Positions 1 to 6,704 are shown, numbered from the stretch's first letter. The stretch is 6,952 bases of DNA from Sinorhizobium sp. (GCA_031178305.1 JAPSJG010000205.1:1-6952); one strand, 5' to 3'. Numbers and translations are program-made. Notes: generated from the letters alone by a model not told the origin.

Positions 1-9
1 CGGATGCCT

Positions 10-110
10 TTACAGCGCCGCGCGTCTTTTCACGCGCAAAGGTCGCTGTAACTCTTTGAATCTGCGCATCGAGCTTTCCGAAAATCGGGTACGATTTTCG
101 GGCCGATGCG
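10..110. repeat. RIME-like double-hairpin intergenic repeat
   Basis: Two nested inverted repeats lie side by side. Hairpin 1 has outer arms TTACAGCG (10-17) and CGCTGTAA (44-51) and inner arms GCGCGT (20-25) and ACGCGC (32-37). Hairpin 2 has outer arms CGCATCG (65-71) and CGATGCG (104-110) and inner arms CGAAAATC (79-86) and GATTTTCG (93-100). All arms are perfect complements. From memory, the arrangement and the sequence around hairpin 1 closely resemble the Rhizobium-specific intergenic mosaic elements (RIME) scattered through rhizobial genomes; this was not checked by a search. The element may begin before base 1. It ends at the base next to the stop codon of the DUF899 gene, so in RNA it could act as a 3'-end stabiliser or terminator for that operon. 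This role is inferred. Confidence 0.8.
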
Positions 111-899
111 TTAGTATTCATCGTGGCGGCGCCACCAGATACCGGTCTCGTTGCGTCCCTTGGGCGCACGGTCGAGCCACTGGTACATGCCCCAGAGCCC
201 GTCCAGCCCGCGCGCATAGGTGGAATAGGTGTGGTAGACCACGCCATCGACCAGTGCGAAGGCGCTCATGCCCGGCCTCTCGCGCGTGTAGGTCGCCACG
301 TCGGTTCCCGTGGTGGCGGCGATCTCCGCCACGGGTCCCTGGTCGTTTTGTGACTGCCATTCTCGAATGGTCTTGCCGGCGAGTGCATCAACTATCGGCG
401 GCTCGCGCCGATAGTTGTATTCGATGCCGCCGTCACTCTGCTGCTCTTCGGTGAACCAGACGTTGAAGTCGAAGTTGAAATCGCTCCCGAAGGAGGACGC
501 CCAGGGAAACGTCCATCCCATCCGGCGCTTATATGCCAGCAGTTTGGGGAGCGGCGCCCGCGATACGGCTGCCAGCGTGACGTCGTGGTTCGCCAGGTGG
601 TCGACGGAGCCGTTGAAACCGTCCGCAATCGCCGAGCAGGATGGGCATCCCGCCGTATAGTCCGGTCCGAACATGAAATGATAGACGAGGAGCTGCGAGC
701 GCCCTCTGAAGAGGTCGGCCAGCGAGGCGCTGCCTTCCTCGGTTTCGAACCGGTATTGCTTGTCGATGCGGACCCAAGGCAGTTCCCGCCGCCGGCCCGC
801 CAGCTGATCACTCTGTCGCGTCAGCTCCTTCTCCGCCTCGAGCAGTTCGCGCCGAGCGGCGAGCCAATCCTCGCGGGTTCCGGTATTATGGTTGGCCAT
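111..899 (-). CDS. DUF899 family thioredoxin-like protein
   Basis: The 262-aa product matches the DUF899 family (thioredoxin-like fold) along its whole length. Family landmarks are an N-terminal helical WLAARRELL segment (residues 12-20), RRELPWVRIDKQYRF (37-51), LVYHFMFGPDYTAGCPSCS (71-89) and a C-terminal Y-R-L-D-W region. The cysteine pair C85-P-S-C88 is placed like a thioredoxin CxxC, so a redox or thiol role is possible, but no reaction is established for the family. No signal peptide or membrane segment is seen, which suggests a cytoplasmic protein. The start is supported by GGGAG 7 nt upstream of the ATG. It is the third gene of the arsR-SRPBCC-DUF899 operon, 30 nt after the preceding stop, and should share the autoregulated promoter near 1840-1870. 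Family assignment is strong; function is unknown. Confidence 0.9.
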   Translation of the reverse strand: MANHNTGTREDWLAARRELLEAEKELTRQSDQLAGRRRELPWVRIDKQYRFETEEGSASLADLFRGRSQLLVYHFMFGPDYTAGCPSCSAIADGFNGSVDHLANHDVTLAAVSRAPLPKLLAYKRRMGWTFPWASSFGSDFNFDFNVWFTEEQQSDGGIEYNYRREPPIVDALAGKTIREWQSQNDQGPVAEIAATTGTDVATYTRERPGMSAFALVDGVVYHTYSTYARGLDGLWGMYQWLDRAPKGRNETGIWWRRHDEY

Positions 900-929
900 G
901 ATCTTTCTCCCTTGCTGGCGCGCCTGCGG

Positions 930-1469
930 TCAAGCCGGCAGGCGCCGTTCGTATTCCTTGTGCAGGCGGACCCAGCCATCCCAGAAGGGTCCAGGCTTGG
1001 TGCCGGCGGTACGCGCGACCAGAAGGTCGAGATGGGCGTGCCAGCCAGCGCTGACCTTGAGCATGACCCCGCGATCGGGCAGGCGGCGATGGACAAGCGT
1101 GAGCAGGACGCCGTTGTTCTTGGGTTCGAGTTCGAAGGAGACTTCGCCGTCACCATTGGCTCCCCAAGCGATGACGAGCTTGCGCGGCGGATCGATTTCG
1201 ATGATCCGGCTCTGCATCCGGTGCTCCTCGGAAAAGCCCGCCGGGCGCTCGCCGGGCGGATCGGTGAGCTCGTCGTTTCGCCAGGTAAGCTCGAACGGCG
1301 CGCCGACCTTCGTCTCCATCTGGCCTGCCGCGAGCCATTGGCGGCGCAGCTCGCTATCCGTGAGATAGGCCCAGACACGTTCCATTGTGGCAGGCAGGAA
1401 GCGCTGGATCTTGAGCGTCGCGGGTTCGATCAGCGAGCCATAGGCATCCAGGGTCACGAGTTCGGTCAT
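930..1469 (-). CDS. SRPBCC/AHSA1-type START-fold protein
   Basis: This 179-aa protein has the features of the Aha1-C-terminal-like (AHSA1) branch of the SRPBCC helix-grip fold. These are an early LKIQRFLPATMERVWAYLTD segment (residues 19-38) with the typical R-x-hydrophobic-x-A-x2-E-x-VW-x-LTD pattern, then LRRQWLAAG, a beta-rich centre (IEIDPPRKLVIAW) and a C-terminal helix (GWHAHLDLL). The fold forms a hydrophobic pocket that often binds small lipophilic ligands; the ligand here is unknown. The ATG at 1469 is chosen because AAGGAG precedes it by 7 nt and the family homology begins there; an upstream in-frame start at 1580 would run far into arsR. It overlaps the arsR stop by 4 nt (ATGA), which suggests translational coupling. 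ArsR plus AHSA1 pairs recur widely in bacteria. Family assignment is firm; specific function is not. Confidence 0.9.
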   Translation of the reverse strand: MTELVTLDAYGSLIEPATLKIQRFLPATMERVWAYLTDSELRRQWLAAGQMETKVGAPFELTWRNDELTDPPGERPAGFSEEHRMQSRIIEIDPPRKLVIAWGANGDGEVSFELEPKNNGVLLTLVHRRLPDRGVMLKVSAGWHAHLDLLVARTAGTKPGPFWDGWVRLHKEYERRLPA

Positions 1470-1834
1470 TGCTTGTCTCCTTTTTCGGGGCTGGGGGTTA
1501 CGCCTGATTCTTCCTTGCGGAGGAGTTCTTCGAGAGCGTCCAGACGACCGGTCCAGAAACGTTCGTAGAAGCTCAGCCATTCATGGGCGCTTGCGAGCGG
1601 CCCTGGTTCGAGGCGGCAAAGATGCGTGCGGCCGCGCACCTCTCGGCGGATCAGTCCCGCATTCTCGAGCACCTTGATGTGTTTCGAGGCGGCTGCGAGC
1701 GAGATCGAGAACGGTTGCGCAAGCTCGCTGACCGTTCGTTCGCCACGGCTCAACTCCCGGAGCATCCGGCGACGCGTGGCGTCACCGAGGGCGTGGAAGA
1801 CGGAACTCATCCGAAGTGTTTCTAATTCAACCAT
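1466..1834 (-). CDS. ArsR-family winged-helix transcriptional repressor
   Basis: The 122-aa product starts MVELETLRMSSVFHALGDATRRRML and carries an ArsR-type winged helix-turn-helix: RGERTVSELAQ (residues 30-40), recognition-helix region ISLAAASKHIKVLENAGLI (44-62), and wing RREVRGRTHLCRL (63-75). The classical ELCVCDL metal-binding box is absent, so it is probably not an arsenic or metal sensor but belongs with SdpR-like regulators that pair with SRPBCC proteins. It likely represses its own operon through two identical palindromes over the promoter. The start is uncertain. The ATG at 1834 falls 8 nt after the -10 box and would be leaderless; the ATG at 1810 (MSSVFHALGD) would leave a leader of about 24-26 nt. 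Neither has a Shine-Dalgarno sequence. The stop overlaps the next gene by 4 nt. Confidence 0.9.
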   Translation of the reverse strand: MVELETLRMSSVFHALGDATRRRMLRELSRGERTVSELAQPFSISLAAASKHIKVLENAGLIRREVRGRTHLCRLEPGPLASAHEWLSFYERFWTGRLDALEELLRKEESGVTPSPEKGDKQ

Positions 1835-1844
1835 GTGGTTGAAT
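1825..1844. promoter_or_regulatory. ArsR operator copy 1 (proximal)
   Basis: A perfect inverted repeat with 9-nt arms, ATTCAACCA (1825-1833) and TGGTTGAAT (1836-1844), has a 2-nt centre. It covers the start codon at 1832-1834, the predicted transcription start and three bases of the -10 box. The core TCAACC-N4-GGTTGA recurs 40 bp upstream. The palindrome and its repetition are visible directly; binding by the adjacent ArsR protein is inferred. Confidence 0.7.
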
Positions 1845-1870
1845 ATAGACGCAAGGATTTAGATAGTCAA
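1842..1870 (-). promoter_or_regulatory. sigma70-type promoter of the arsR operon
   Basis: Read on the minus strand, TTGACT (1870-1865) and TATATT (1847-1842) are separated by exactly 17 nt. This is five of six matches to the consensus at each box. The expected transcription start is about 6-8 nt past the -10 box, at or just before the ATG at 1834, which gives a leaderless or near-leaderless mRNA. Both boxes are overlapped by the TCAACC-N4-GGTTGA palindromes, which fits repression by the ArsR protein. Confidence 0.7.
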
Positions 1871-1886
1871 CCGATTGGTTGAATAT
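1867..1886. promoter_or_regulatory. ArsR operator copy 2 (distal)
   Basis: TCAACC (1867-1872), a 4-nt spacer and GGTTGA (1877-1882) reproduce the core of the proximal operator, and the trailing ATAT (1883-1886) is also shared with copy 1. It overlaps four bases of the -35 box (1865-1870). The 40-bp spacing equals about four helical turns, which would put two repressor dimers on one DNA face. An overlapping 7-bp inverted repeat, AACCGAT (1869-1875) and ATCGGTT (1885-1891), is also present and lies between E2 and arsR. Confidence 0.65.
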
Positions 1887-1904
1887 CGGTTTGACGGGAC
1901 GAGC

Positions 1905-3074
1905 TCAGCCGGACCAGCCTTCGAGCGCCCGGACAAATTGCGTGAGCCATGTATTCGTCTGGTGGGCGTCAAGCGAACGGTGGTCGATAGTGAGCGTCAC
2001 ATAGGCCATGGGCCGGATCTGAATGGTGTCGACGCCGTCGACCTCGCGAACGACGACCCGTTTCTCCAGCTTTCCGACGCCGAGGATTGCCGATTGCGGC
2101 TGGTTGATGACGATCGGCGCAGCGAGGAGCGACCCGGAAACGCCGTGGTTGGAAATGGTGAAGGTGCCGCCCTTCACGTCGGCGGGATCAAGCGTGTTCG
2201 TGCGAGCCCGTGCCGTCAAGTCCTGAAGCTTCGCCGCGATTTCGACGAGTGCGAGCTTTTGCGCCTGATGGATCACCGGCACGATCACGCCCCTCTCGCC
2301 GAGAGCGGTGCCGATGCCGACATTGACGTCGTCGAAGACCTCCAGCGTATCCTCATGCCAACGGCTGTTGACCTCGGGGACAGCCCGCATCGCGGCGACG
2401 CTCGCCGAGACGATATAAGCCGTGTAGGAGAGGTTGATGCTATCCGCCGCCAGCTTAGCCTTGTGCTCGTCACGATGGCGCATGACCGCCGAAAAGTCCG
2501 CCTCGAACACCGCCGTTACATGCGGTGCGGTCGCCACCGACTGCAGCATGTGGCTGGCGATCGCCATGCGCATGTCGCTGTGCGGTATCTTGCGCGAGGG
2601 TAGTGCTTTAGCCGCTTTTGCCGCGGAACGTTCCGCCATCGCGGCGAAGGCCCTGTCCATGTCCGCTCTGGTCACACGGCCGTCGCGGCCGGTGCCGGTT
2701 ACGGTCGCTGGATCGATGCCGTATTCCTCCGCCGCATGGCGCACGGCGGGCGAGTAGTGCGGGCTCTCTCCCGCGCCCGAAGAGACTTCAGCGGTCGCCG
2801 GCGCAGGCGGGGCAGATCGATCGGCGCCGACCGCGGCGCTGCCGATGCGGCCAAGGACAGAGCCGGGCATGGCATTGTCGCCGGATTCCATCAGGATTTC
2901 CGCGAGTATGCCATCGGCCGGGGCGGCGACTTCCTGGGTCACCTTGTCGGTTTCGAGCTCGACCAGCGCGTCGCCTTCCTTCACGCTCTCACCGACTTTC
3001 TTGAGCCAATTGCGCACCACTGCCTTCGTCCCCTCCTGTTCGAGAGGGGCGTTGATGTCGATGAAGCCGCCCAT
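1905..3074 (-). CDS. 2-oxoacid dehydrogenase E2 (dihydrolipoamide acyltransferase)
   Basis: The 389-aa product has the standard E2 domain order. Residues 1-80 form one lipoyl domain, with lipoylated K44 in ETDKVTQEV. Residues about 88-105 are an Ala/Pro-rich linker. Residues 108-142 are a peripheral subunit-binding domain (SPAVRHAAEEYGIDPATVTGTGRDGRVTRADM), and about 160-389 the acyltransferase core. It moves the acyl group made by E1 from lipoate to CoA. The active-site region reads DHRSLDA (364-370), so catalytic H365 and D369 are kept but the usual Gly after the Asp is Ala. The ATG at 3074 is preferred because GGAG lies 8 nt upstream; a TTG at 3080 is too close to it. The gene begins 2 nt after the E1 stop, so the two are co-transcribed. 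No E3 follows, and the reductase probably comes from another locus. Confidence 0.92.
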   Translation of the reverse strand: MGGFIDINAPLEQEGTKAVVRNWLKKVGESVKEGDALVELETDKVTQEVAAPADGILAEILMESGDNAMPGSVLGRIGSAAVGADRSAPPAPATAEVSSGAGESPHYSPAVRHAAEEYGIDPATVTGTGRDGRVTRADMDRAFAAMAERSAAKAAKALPSRKIPHSDMRMAIASHMLQSVATAPHVTAVFEADFSAVMRHRDEHKAKLAADSINLSYTAYIVSASVAAMRAVPEVNSRWHEDTLEVFDDVNVGIGTALGERGVIVPVIHQAQKLALVEIAAKLQDLTARARTNTLDPADVKGGTFTISNHGVSGSLLAAPIVINQPQSAILGVGKLEKRVVVREVDGVDTIQIRPMAYVTLTIDHRSLDAHQTNTWLTQFVRALEGWSG

Positions 3075-3076
3075 GC

Positions 3077-5155
3077 TCAATACTCCAGGAGGTCGGTGAT
3101 TTTCCGACGGATCCGCTCCGTCGAGGGGACCGCCCAGTCGAGCAGCACAGGATTATGGGGACTTGGGATGTCGGGCATGGTGAGGCGCGAGACCGGCGCA
3201 TCGAGATCGATGAAGGCTTCGTCCGCGACCGCGGCGGCGATTTCCGCGCCGAATCCTGCCGTTCCCAGATCCTCGTGCACGATCAGGCAGCGACGAGTGC
3301 GGCGGACCGACGCGAGAACCGCATCCCTGTCCCAGGGCGCGAGCGTGCGCAGATCGATGACGTCAGCGGAAATACCCTCGGCCGCCTCTTCGCAGCGGGG
3401 CACCATGGCGCCCCAGGTCACGATGGTGATGTCCTTGCCTTGCCTTGTGAACTTCGCCTTGCCGAAGGGAAGCGCGAAGGTGTCGCCTGGATAGGGCCTC
3501 CTCCCCCAGGGATGGTCGAGCATGGCGCGGTGCTCGAAAAAGATCACCGGATCATTGCCGCGCAGCGCACTGCGCAGGAGGCCGACGGCGTCCTCGGCGT
3601 TGGACGGCACGGCGACTTTCCAGCCGGGCTGATGGACGAAGGCGACTTCATTCGTCTGGCTGTGCCACGGATCGCCGCATTTGAAGAAGCCGCCGGGCAT
3701 GCGCAGAACGACCGGCGCGGCGAAGCGGTTGTTCGTCCGCCAGCGCACGGTCCCGCAATCGTTGATCTGTTCGATGGCCGGTTCCGCATATTTGCGGAAC
3801 TGGATTTCCGGGACGGGCACGAGACCCGCAAGCGCCATTCCGACCGCCCGGCCAACGATGCCCTCTTCGGAAAGCGACGTGTCGAAGACGCGGTCCACGC
3901 CATATTTTTCCTGCAGTCCCAGCGTGACGGCATGGACCCCGCCCTTGGGCCCGATGTCCTCGCCGAAGAGGATGACCCTTTCGTTGATCGACATTTCATG
4001 CTCGAGCGTGCGCCGTATTGCCGTCGCCATATTGATCCGCTGGCCGTCGCTCGTTGCCGCCTCGGTCGTCTCGGGCGGCCGGTAGCCTGCGCTGTACTGG
4101 CCGCCCATGACCTGCATCTCGCCTTCGTAAAAGACATTGCGGGTGACGGTTTCCGGGTCGGCGACCGGCCGGGACTCGGCTTCGATGCGCGCCCGCTCGG
4201 CGGCCGCCATGGCAGCCGCGGCGACCTCGTCCCATTCCCTCTCGCTCAAGGCCGCGGGGACGAGATAGTCCCGAAGCCGCGGCAACGGATCGCGCGCCCA
4301 CTCGCTCCTGACGAGTTCCTCGCTCTTGTAGGTTTGCGTGTCCTGGAAGCTGTGTCCTTCGAGGCGAGGAACGCTCAAGCGCAGCAGGAGCGGCTTTCGT
4401 TCGTTGCGCACCAGTTCGACCGCGCCTCTGGTCAGCCGCGCGGCTTCTTCCGGATCGCAACCGTCGCCGTCGAGAACGGTGAGGTTCTTCCAGGCCGCGA
4501 GGTTGGCGGCGATATTGCCGTCCGGTGTCTGGAGCATCGAGGGTACCGAGATTCCGAAGCCGTTGTCTTCGATATAAAAGAGCATCGGTAACTGCTGCGT
4601 CGTTGCAACTATGAGCGCCGACCAGAAGCCGTTGGAGGCGACCGAGCCGTCGCCTCCAAGGACGACGGCGATCGCCCGATCGTATTCCTCATTCCCGAGA
4701 TGCTTGCTGAAATAGGTGATCGCTTGGGCCCAGCCCGCCGTCGGCGTATATTGCGAGCCGACGCCGCCGCACATCGGCAGCGCCGATGCGCCGTTCGGAT
4801 TGGGGAAATTGAAGACGACGCCGATGTCGCGACCGTCGGAGTATCCACCCGCGCGGGCCATCGCCGAGCCGAGCGCGTCGGCCGGATCGACACCAAGCGA
4901 CAGCAGCAGCGGACGTGAGCGGTAATAGCCGCAGGCCGCATCGTGTTTTTCCGTGAGCTTCAACCCCAGCAGGATCTGCGCCATGTCGTGGCCGCGGGCG
5001 GAGAATTGATAAAGGATCTTCTTCTCCGGAACGAGACGCTTTTCCTCCATCTCATCGAGTTCGCGGGACAGAAGCATCAGGTGCACGACCTTCTTCCAGT
5101 CGATGCTTTCGTCAGGTGCATTCCGTCCGGCGGGTTTCAGCAGGGCCTGACCCAT
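3077..5155 (-). CDS. 2-oxoacid dehydrogenase E1, fused alpha-beta subunits
   Basis: This 692-aa thiamine-diphosphate enzyme joins E1 alpha and E1 beta, usually two proteins, in one chain. Residues about 18-330 are the alpha part. It contains the YYR segment (77-79) typical of branched-chain-type E1, and the ThDP/Mg motif GDG (168-170) ending at N198 in IEDNGFGIS. Residues about 372-692 are the beta part: FGEDIG (397-402), GVDRVFDTSLSEEGIVG (419-435), PVPEIQF (447-453), the conserved HSQ (498-500), and a transketolase C-terminal domain from about 575. It catalyses oxidative decarboxylation of a 2-oxo acid and reductive acylation of the E2 lipoyl arm. The start has GGAGGAG 7 nt upstream. It is the first gene of the E1-E2 operon and is divergent from an Lrp-type regulator. 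Substrate is uncertain: branched-chain 2-oxo acids or, from context, phenylpyruvate. Confidence 0.93.
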   Translation of the reverse strand: MGQALLKPAGRNAPDESIDWKKVVHLMLLSRELDEMEEKRLVPEKKILYQFSARGHDMAQILLGLKLTEKHDAACGYYRSRPLLLSLGVDPADALGSAMARAGGYSDGRDIGVVFNFPNPNGASALPMCGGVGSQYTPTAGWAQAITYFSKHLGNEEYDRAIAVVLGGDGSVASNGFWSALIVATTQQLPMLFYIEDNGFGISVPSMLQTPDGNIAANLAAWKNLTVLDGDGCDPEEAARLTRGAVELVRNERKPLLLRLSVPRLEGHSFQDTQTYKSEELVRSEWARDPLPRLRDYLVPAALSEREWDEVAAAAMAAAERARIEAESRPVADPETVTRNVFYEGEMQVMGGQYSAGYRPPETTEAATSDGQRINMATAIRRTLEHEMSINERVILFGEDIGPKGGVHAVTLGLQEKYGVDRVFDTSLSEEGIVGRAVGMALAGLVPVPEIQFRKYAEPAIEQINDCGTVRWRTNNRFAAPVVLRMPGGFFKCGDPWHSQTNEVAFVHQPGWKVAVPSNAEDAVGLLRSALRGNDPVIFFEHRAMLDHPWGRRPYPGDTFALPFGKAKFTRQGKDITIVTWGAMVPRCEEAAEGISADVIDLRTLAPWDRDAVLASVRRTRRCLIVHEDLGTAGFGAEIAAAVADEAFIDLDAPVSRLTMPDIPSPHNPVLLDWAVPSTERIRRKITDLLEY

Positions 5156-5274
5156 CGTAATTCTCCTCCAAACGCCTCATCGAAGAATAACCCGACCGAG
5201 GTGCAAATCGGTTTCAATCTGACGTCATTTTCGGTACTGATTGATCAATGTGTTTCGGTTTGGGGACGAATGTG
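5156..5274. promoter_or_regulatory. Divergent intergenic control region, E1 / lrp-like
   Basis: This 119-nt gap between divergent genes must hold both promoters. Visible symmetry consists of TGACGTCA (5220-5227), a perfect 8-bp palindrome; ATTGATCAAT (5240-5249), a perfect 10-bp palindrome; and TCAATC (5214-5219) facing GATTGA (5239-5244), arms 25 bp apart. Short AT-rich symmetric half-sites like these are plausible Lrp-family sites. No convincing -35/-10 pair was found for either direction: on the E1 side TTGAAA (5217-5212) and TTATTC (5190-5185) are 21 nt apart, which is too far. This supports activator-dependent transcription but does not prove it. Confidence 0.5.
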
Positions 5275-5742
5275 ATGAATACATTCAATCTCGACGCCAT
5301 AGATCGAAAGATTCTGAGAATTCTTCAGGAGCAATCCGACATCAGCCATGCCACCCTGGCGGAGTCTGTCGGCGCCTCGCCGGCTTCCTGTTGGCGGCGC
5401 ATCAAGGCTATGGATATGGCCGGGGTGCTCGGCAAGACCGTCCGTCTCGTCAATCCCGACATGGTCGGGCGAGGTTTGAACGTCTTCTGCCAGATCCGGA
5501 TGAAATCGCACGACCCCGCCGCCCGCCGCAGTTTCGAGCACTTCGTGGAGAGCCATGAGGAGGTCCTGGAATGCTATTCCATGTCCGGAGACTGGGATTA
5601 TCTCCTGCGCGTCGTCGTTGCGGATGTTGCCGATTATGAACGATTGCTCATGCGCGGCATTCTCACACACGAGGCCGTTGCCAATTCCTCGTCCCATTTC
5701 GCCCTGAAGAGCGTGAAATATTCGACCGCCATCCCGGTCTGA
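5275..5742 (+). CDS. Lrp/AsnC-family transcriptional regulator
   Basis: The 155-aa product has normal Lrp length. The N-terminal helix-turn-helix is LDAIDRKILRILQEQSDISHATLAESVGAS... (residues 6-56, recognition helix near SPASCWRRIKAM). The C-terminal RAM domain, the amino-acid-sensing and oligomerisation domain, covers about 65-150 and includes the hallmark GDWDYLLRV. The ATG at 5275 is chosen because GGGGA lies 8 nt upstream and the family homology starts there; an in-frame ATG at 5248 would add MCFGLGTNV and sits inside a palindrome. It is divergent from the fused E1 gene, like the Lrp-type BkdR activators of branched-chain 2-oxoacid dehydrogenase operons, so control of E1-E2 in response to an amino acid is likely. 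It is co-oriented with and 24 nt before paaX. The effector amino acid is not readable from the sequence. Confidence 0.92.
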   Translation: MNTFNLDAIDRKILRILQEQSDISHATLAESVGASPASCWRRIKAMDMAGVLGKTVRLVNPDMVGRGLNVFCQIRMKSHDPAARRSFEHFVESHEEVLECYSMSGDWDYLLRVVVADVADYERLLMRGILTHEAVANSSSHFALKSVKYSTAIPV

Positions 5743-5766
5743 GGGCGCGGTTGGAAAGGTGGTCGC

Positions 5767-6657
5767 ATGCAGGTGAGTGACGAAAAGACGACGCGATCTG
5801 GCTCAGGGCCATTGCGGGAGATTCTGGATGGTTTCCAGCTAAGGGCGGCGAGCTTCATCGTCACCATCTACGGGGACGTGGTGGAGCCGCGCGGTGGCGC
5901 GCTCTGGATCGGCAACCTGATCGAGGTCTGCGCGGCCGTCGGCATTTCCGAAACGCTCGTCCGGACCGCTGTGTCCCGTCTCGTCGCGGGCGGGCGGCTT
6001 GCGGGAGAGCGTCAAGGCAGGCGGAGTTATTACCGCCTCACGGATTTCGCCCGCACCGAATTCGGCGCCGCAGCGCGGGTGCTTTTCGGTCCGCCGGAGG
6101 AAACCGCCTGGCACTTCGTCGAACTGATGGGGCCCTCGACGGAGGAGCGCATGCAGATGCTCGAACGGTCTGGCCATGCGCGCCTCGGCGCGCGCCTCGC
6201 CGTCGGGGTCAGGCCATTTCCGCCTGCGATCATGCCCGCTGTCGTCTTCCGCGCGGAGGTTGCCGAAGGTGCGGATCGATTGGGCGACTTTGCCGCCGAC
6301 TGCTGGGACCTCGCCCCCCATGCGGAATCGTATGGTGGCTTCCTCCAGCGCTTCACTCCGCTCGCGGATTTCGTCGAAGCGGGCGGGCGCCTGGCGCCCG
6401 CCGATTGCCTCACGGCTCGCCTCCTGCTCGTACACCAGTTTCGCCTGGAGGCGCTGCGTGATCCGCGCCTGCCGCCGGAGGTTCTGCCGCCGGACTGGCC
6501 GGGCGAAGAGGCGCGACGTCTGTTTGCCCGGCTCTATTGCAACTTGTCGCCGGACGCGGACCTCCATGTCGCGCGAACCTTCGTCACCGCTGCGGGGGCG
6601 CTTCCAAAAGCGAGCGAGGCAACGGCGCGCCGGCTTGCCACGCTCGGCGAAAAGTGA
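5767..6657 (+). CDS. paaX: PaaX-family transcriptional repressor of phenylacetate catabolism
   Basis: The 296-aa product is close to the usual PaaX length of about 300. The N-terminal domain has the family signature IVTIYGDVVEPRGGALWIGNLIEV (residues 31-54), then ISETLVRTAVSRLVAGGRLAGERQGRRSYYRLT (60-92), a winged-helix reader. The C-terminal domain carries LVHQFRLEALRDPRLPPEVLPPDWPG (221-246), typical of PaaX. In characterised bacteria PaaX represses paa genes and is released by phenylacetyl-CoA. The start is preceded by GGAAAGG, 7 nt from the ATG. It lies 24 nt after the Lrp-like gene, so the two are probably one transcript. A probable paaA begins 246 nt downstream, which fits the family role. 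A few paralogues regulate other aromatic pathways, but this context favours phenylacetate. Confidence 0.9.
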   Translation: MQVSDEKTTRSGSGPLREILDGFQLRAASFIVTIYGDVVEPRGGALWIGNLIEVCAAVGISETLVRTAVSRLVAGGRLAGERQGRRSYYRLTDFARTEFGAAARVLFGPPEETAWHFVELMGPSTEERMQMLERSGHARLGARLAVGVRPFPPAIMPAVVFRAEVAEGADRLGDFAADCWDLAPHAESYGGFLQRFTPLADFVEAGGRLAPADCLTARLLLVHQFRLEALRDPRLPPEVLPPDWPGEEARRLFARLYCNLSPDADLHVARTFVTAAGALPKASEATARRLATLGEK

Positions 6658-6704
6658 GCGGCTCCATTTCCAGAGGAGACGGAGGATGGCGACAGAAGGC
6701 GATG

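Noticed and set aside
585..1568. Plus-strand open frame of 327 codons across DUF899, SRPBCC and arsR
   Set aside because: It spans three real genes on the other strand, including their junctions, and its translation matches nothing known.
1875..2603. Plus-strand open frame of 242 codons opposite E2
   Set aside because: It is a shadow of the E2 gene; the E2 domain order and active-site residues settle the strand.
3075..3080. TTG start for E2 at 3080
   Set aside because: The GGAG ribosome site is only 2 nt from it, while the ATG at 3074 has correct 8-nt spacing.
3155..4591. Plus-strand open frame of 478 codons opposite the E1 gene
   Set aside because: The opposite strand encodes a clear E1 with catalytic motifs throughout. 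The antisense product resembles no family and is explained by GC-rich codon bias.
5248..5274. Upstream ATG of the Lrp-like gene at 5248
   Set aside because: It lies in a perfect palindrome, lacks a ribosome site and adds residues not found in the family; the ATG at 5275 has GGGGA upstream.
5156..5274. sigma54 (-24/-12) promoter before E1
   Set aside because: A TTTGCA is present on the minus strand but no GG at the required distance upstream.
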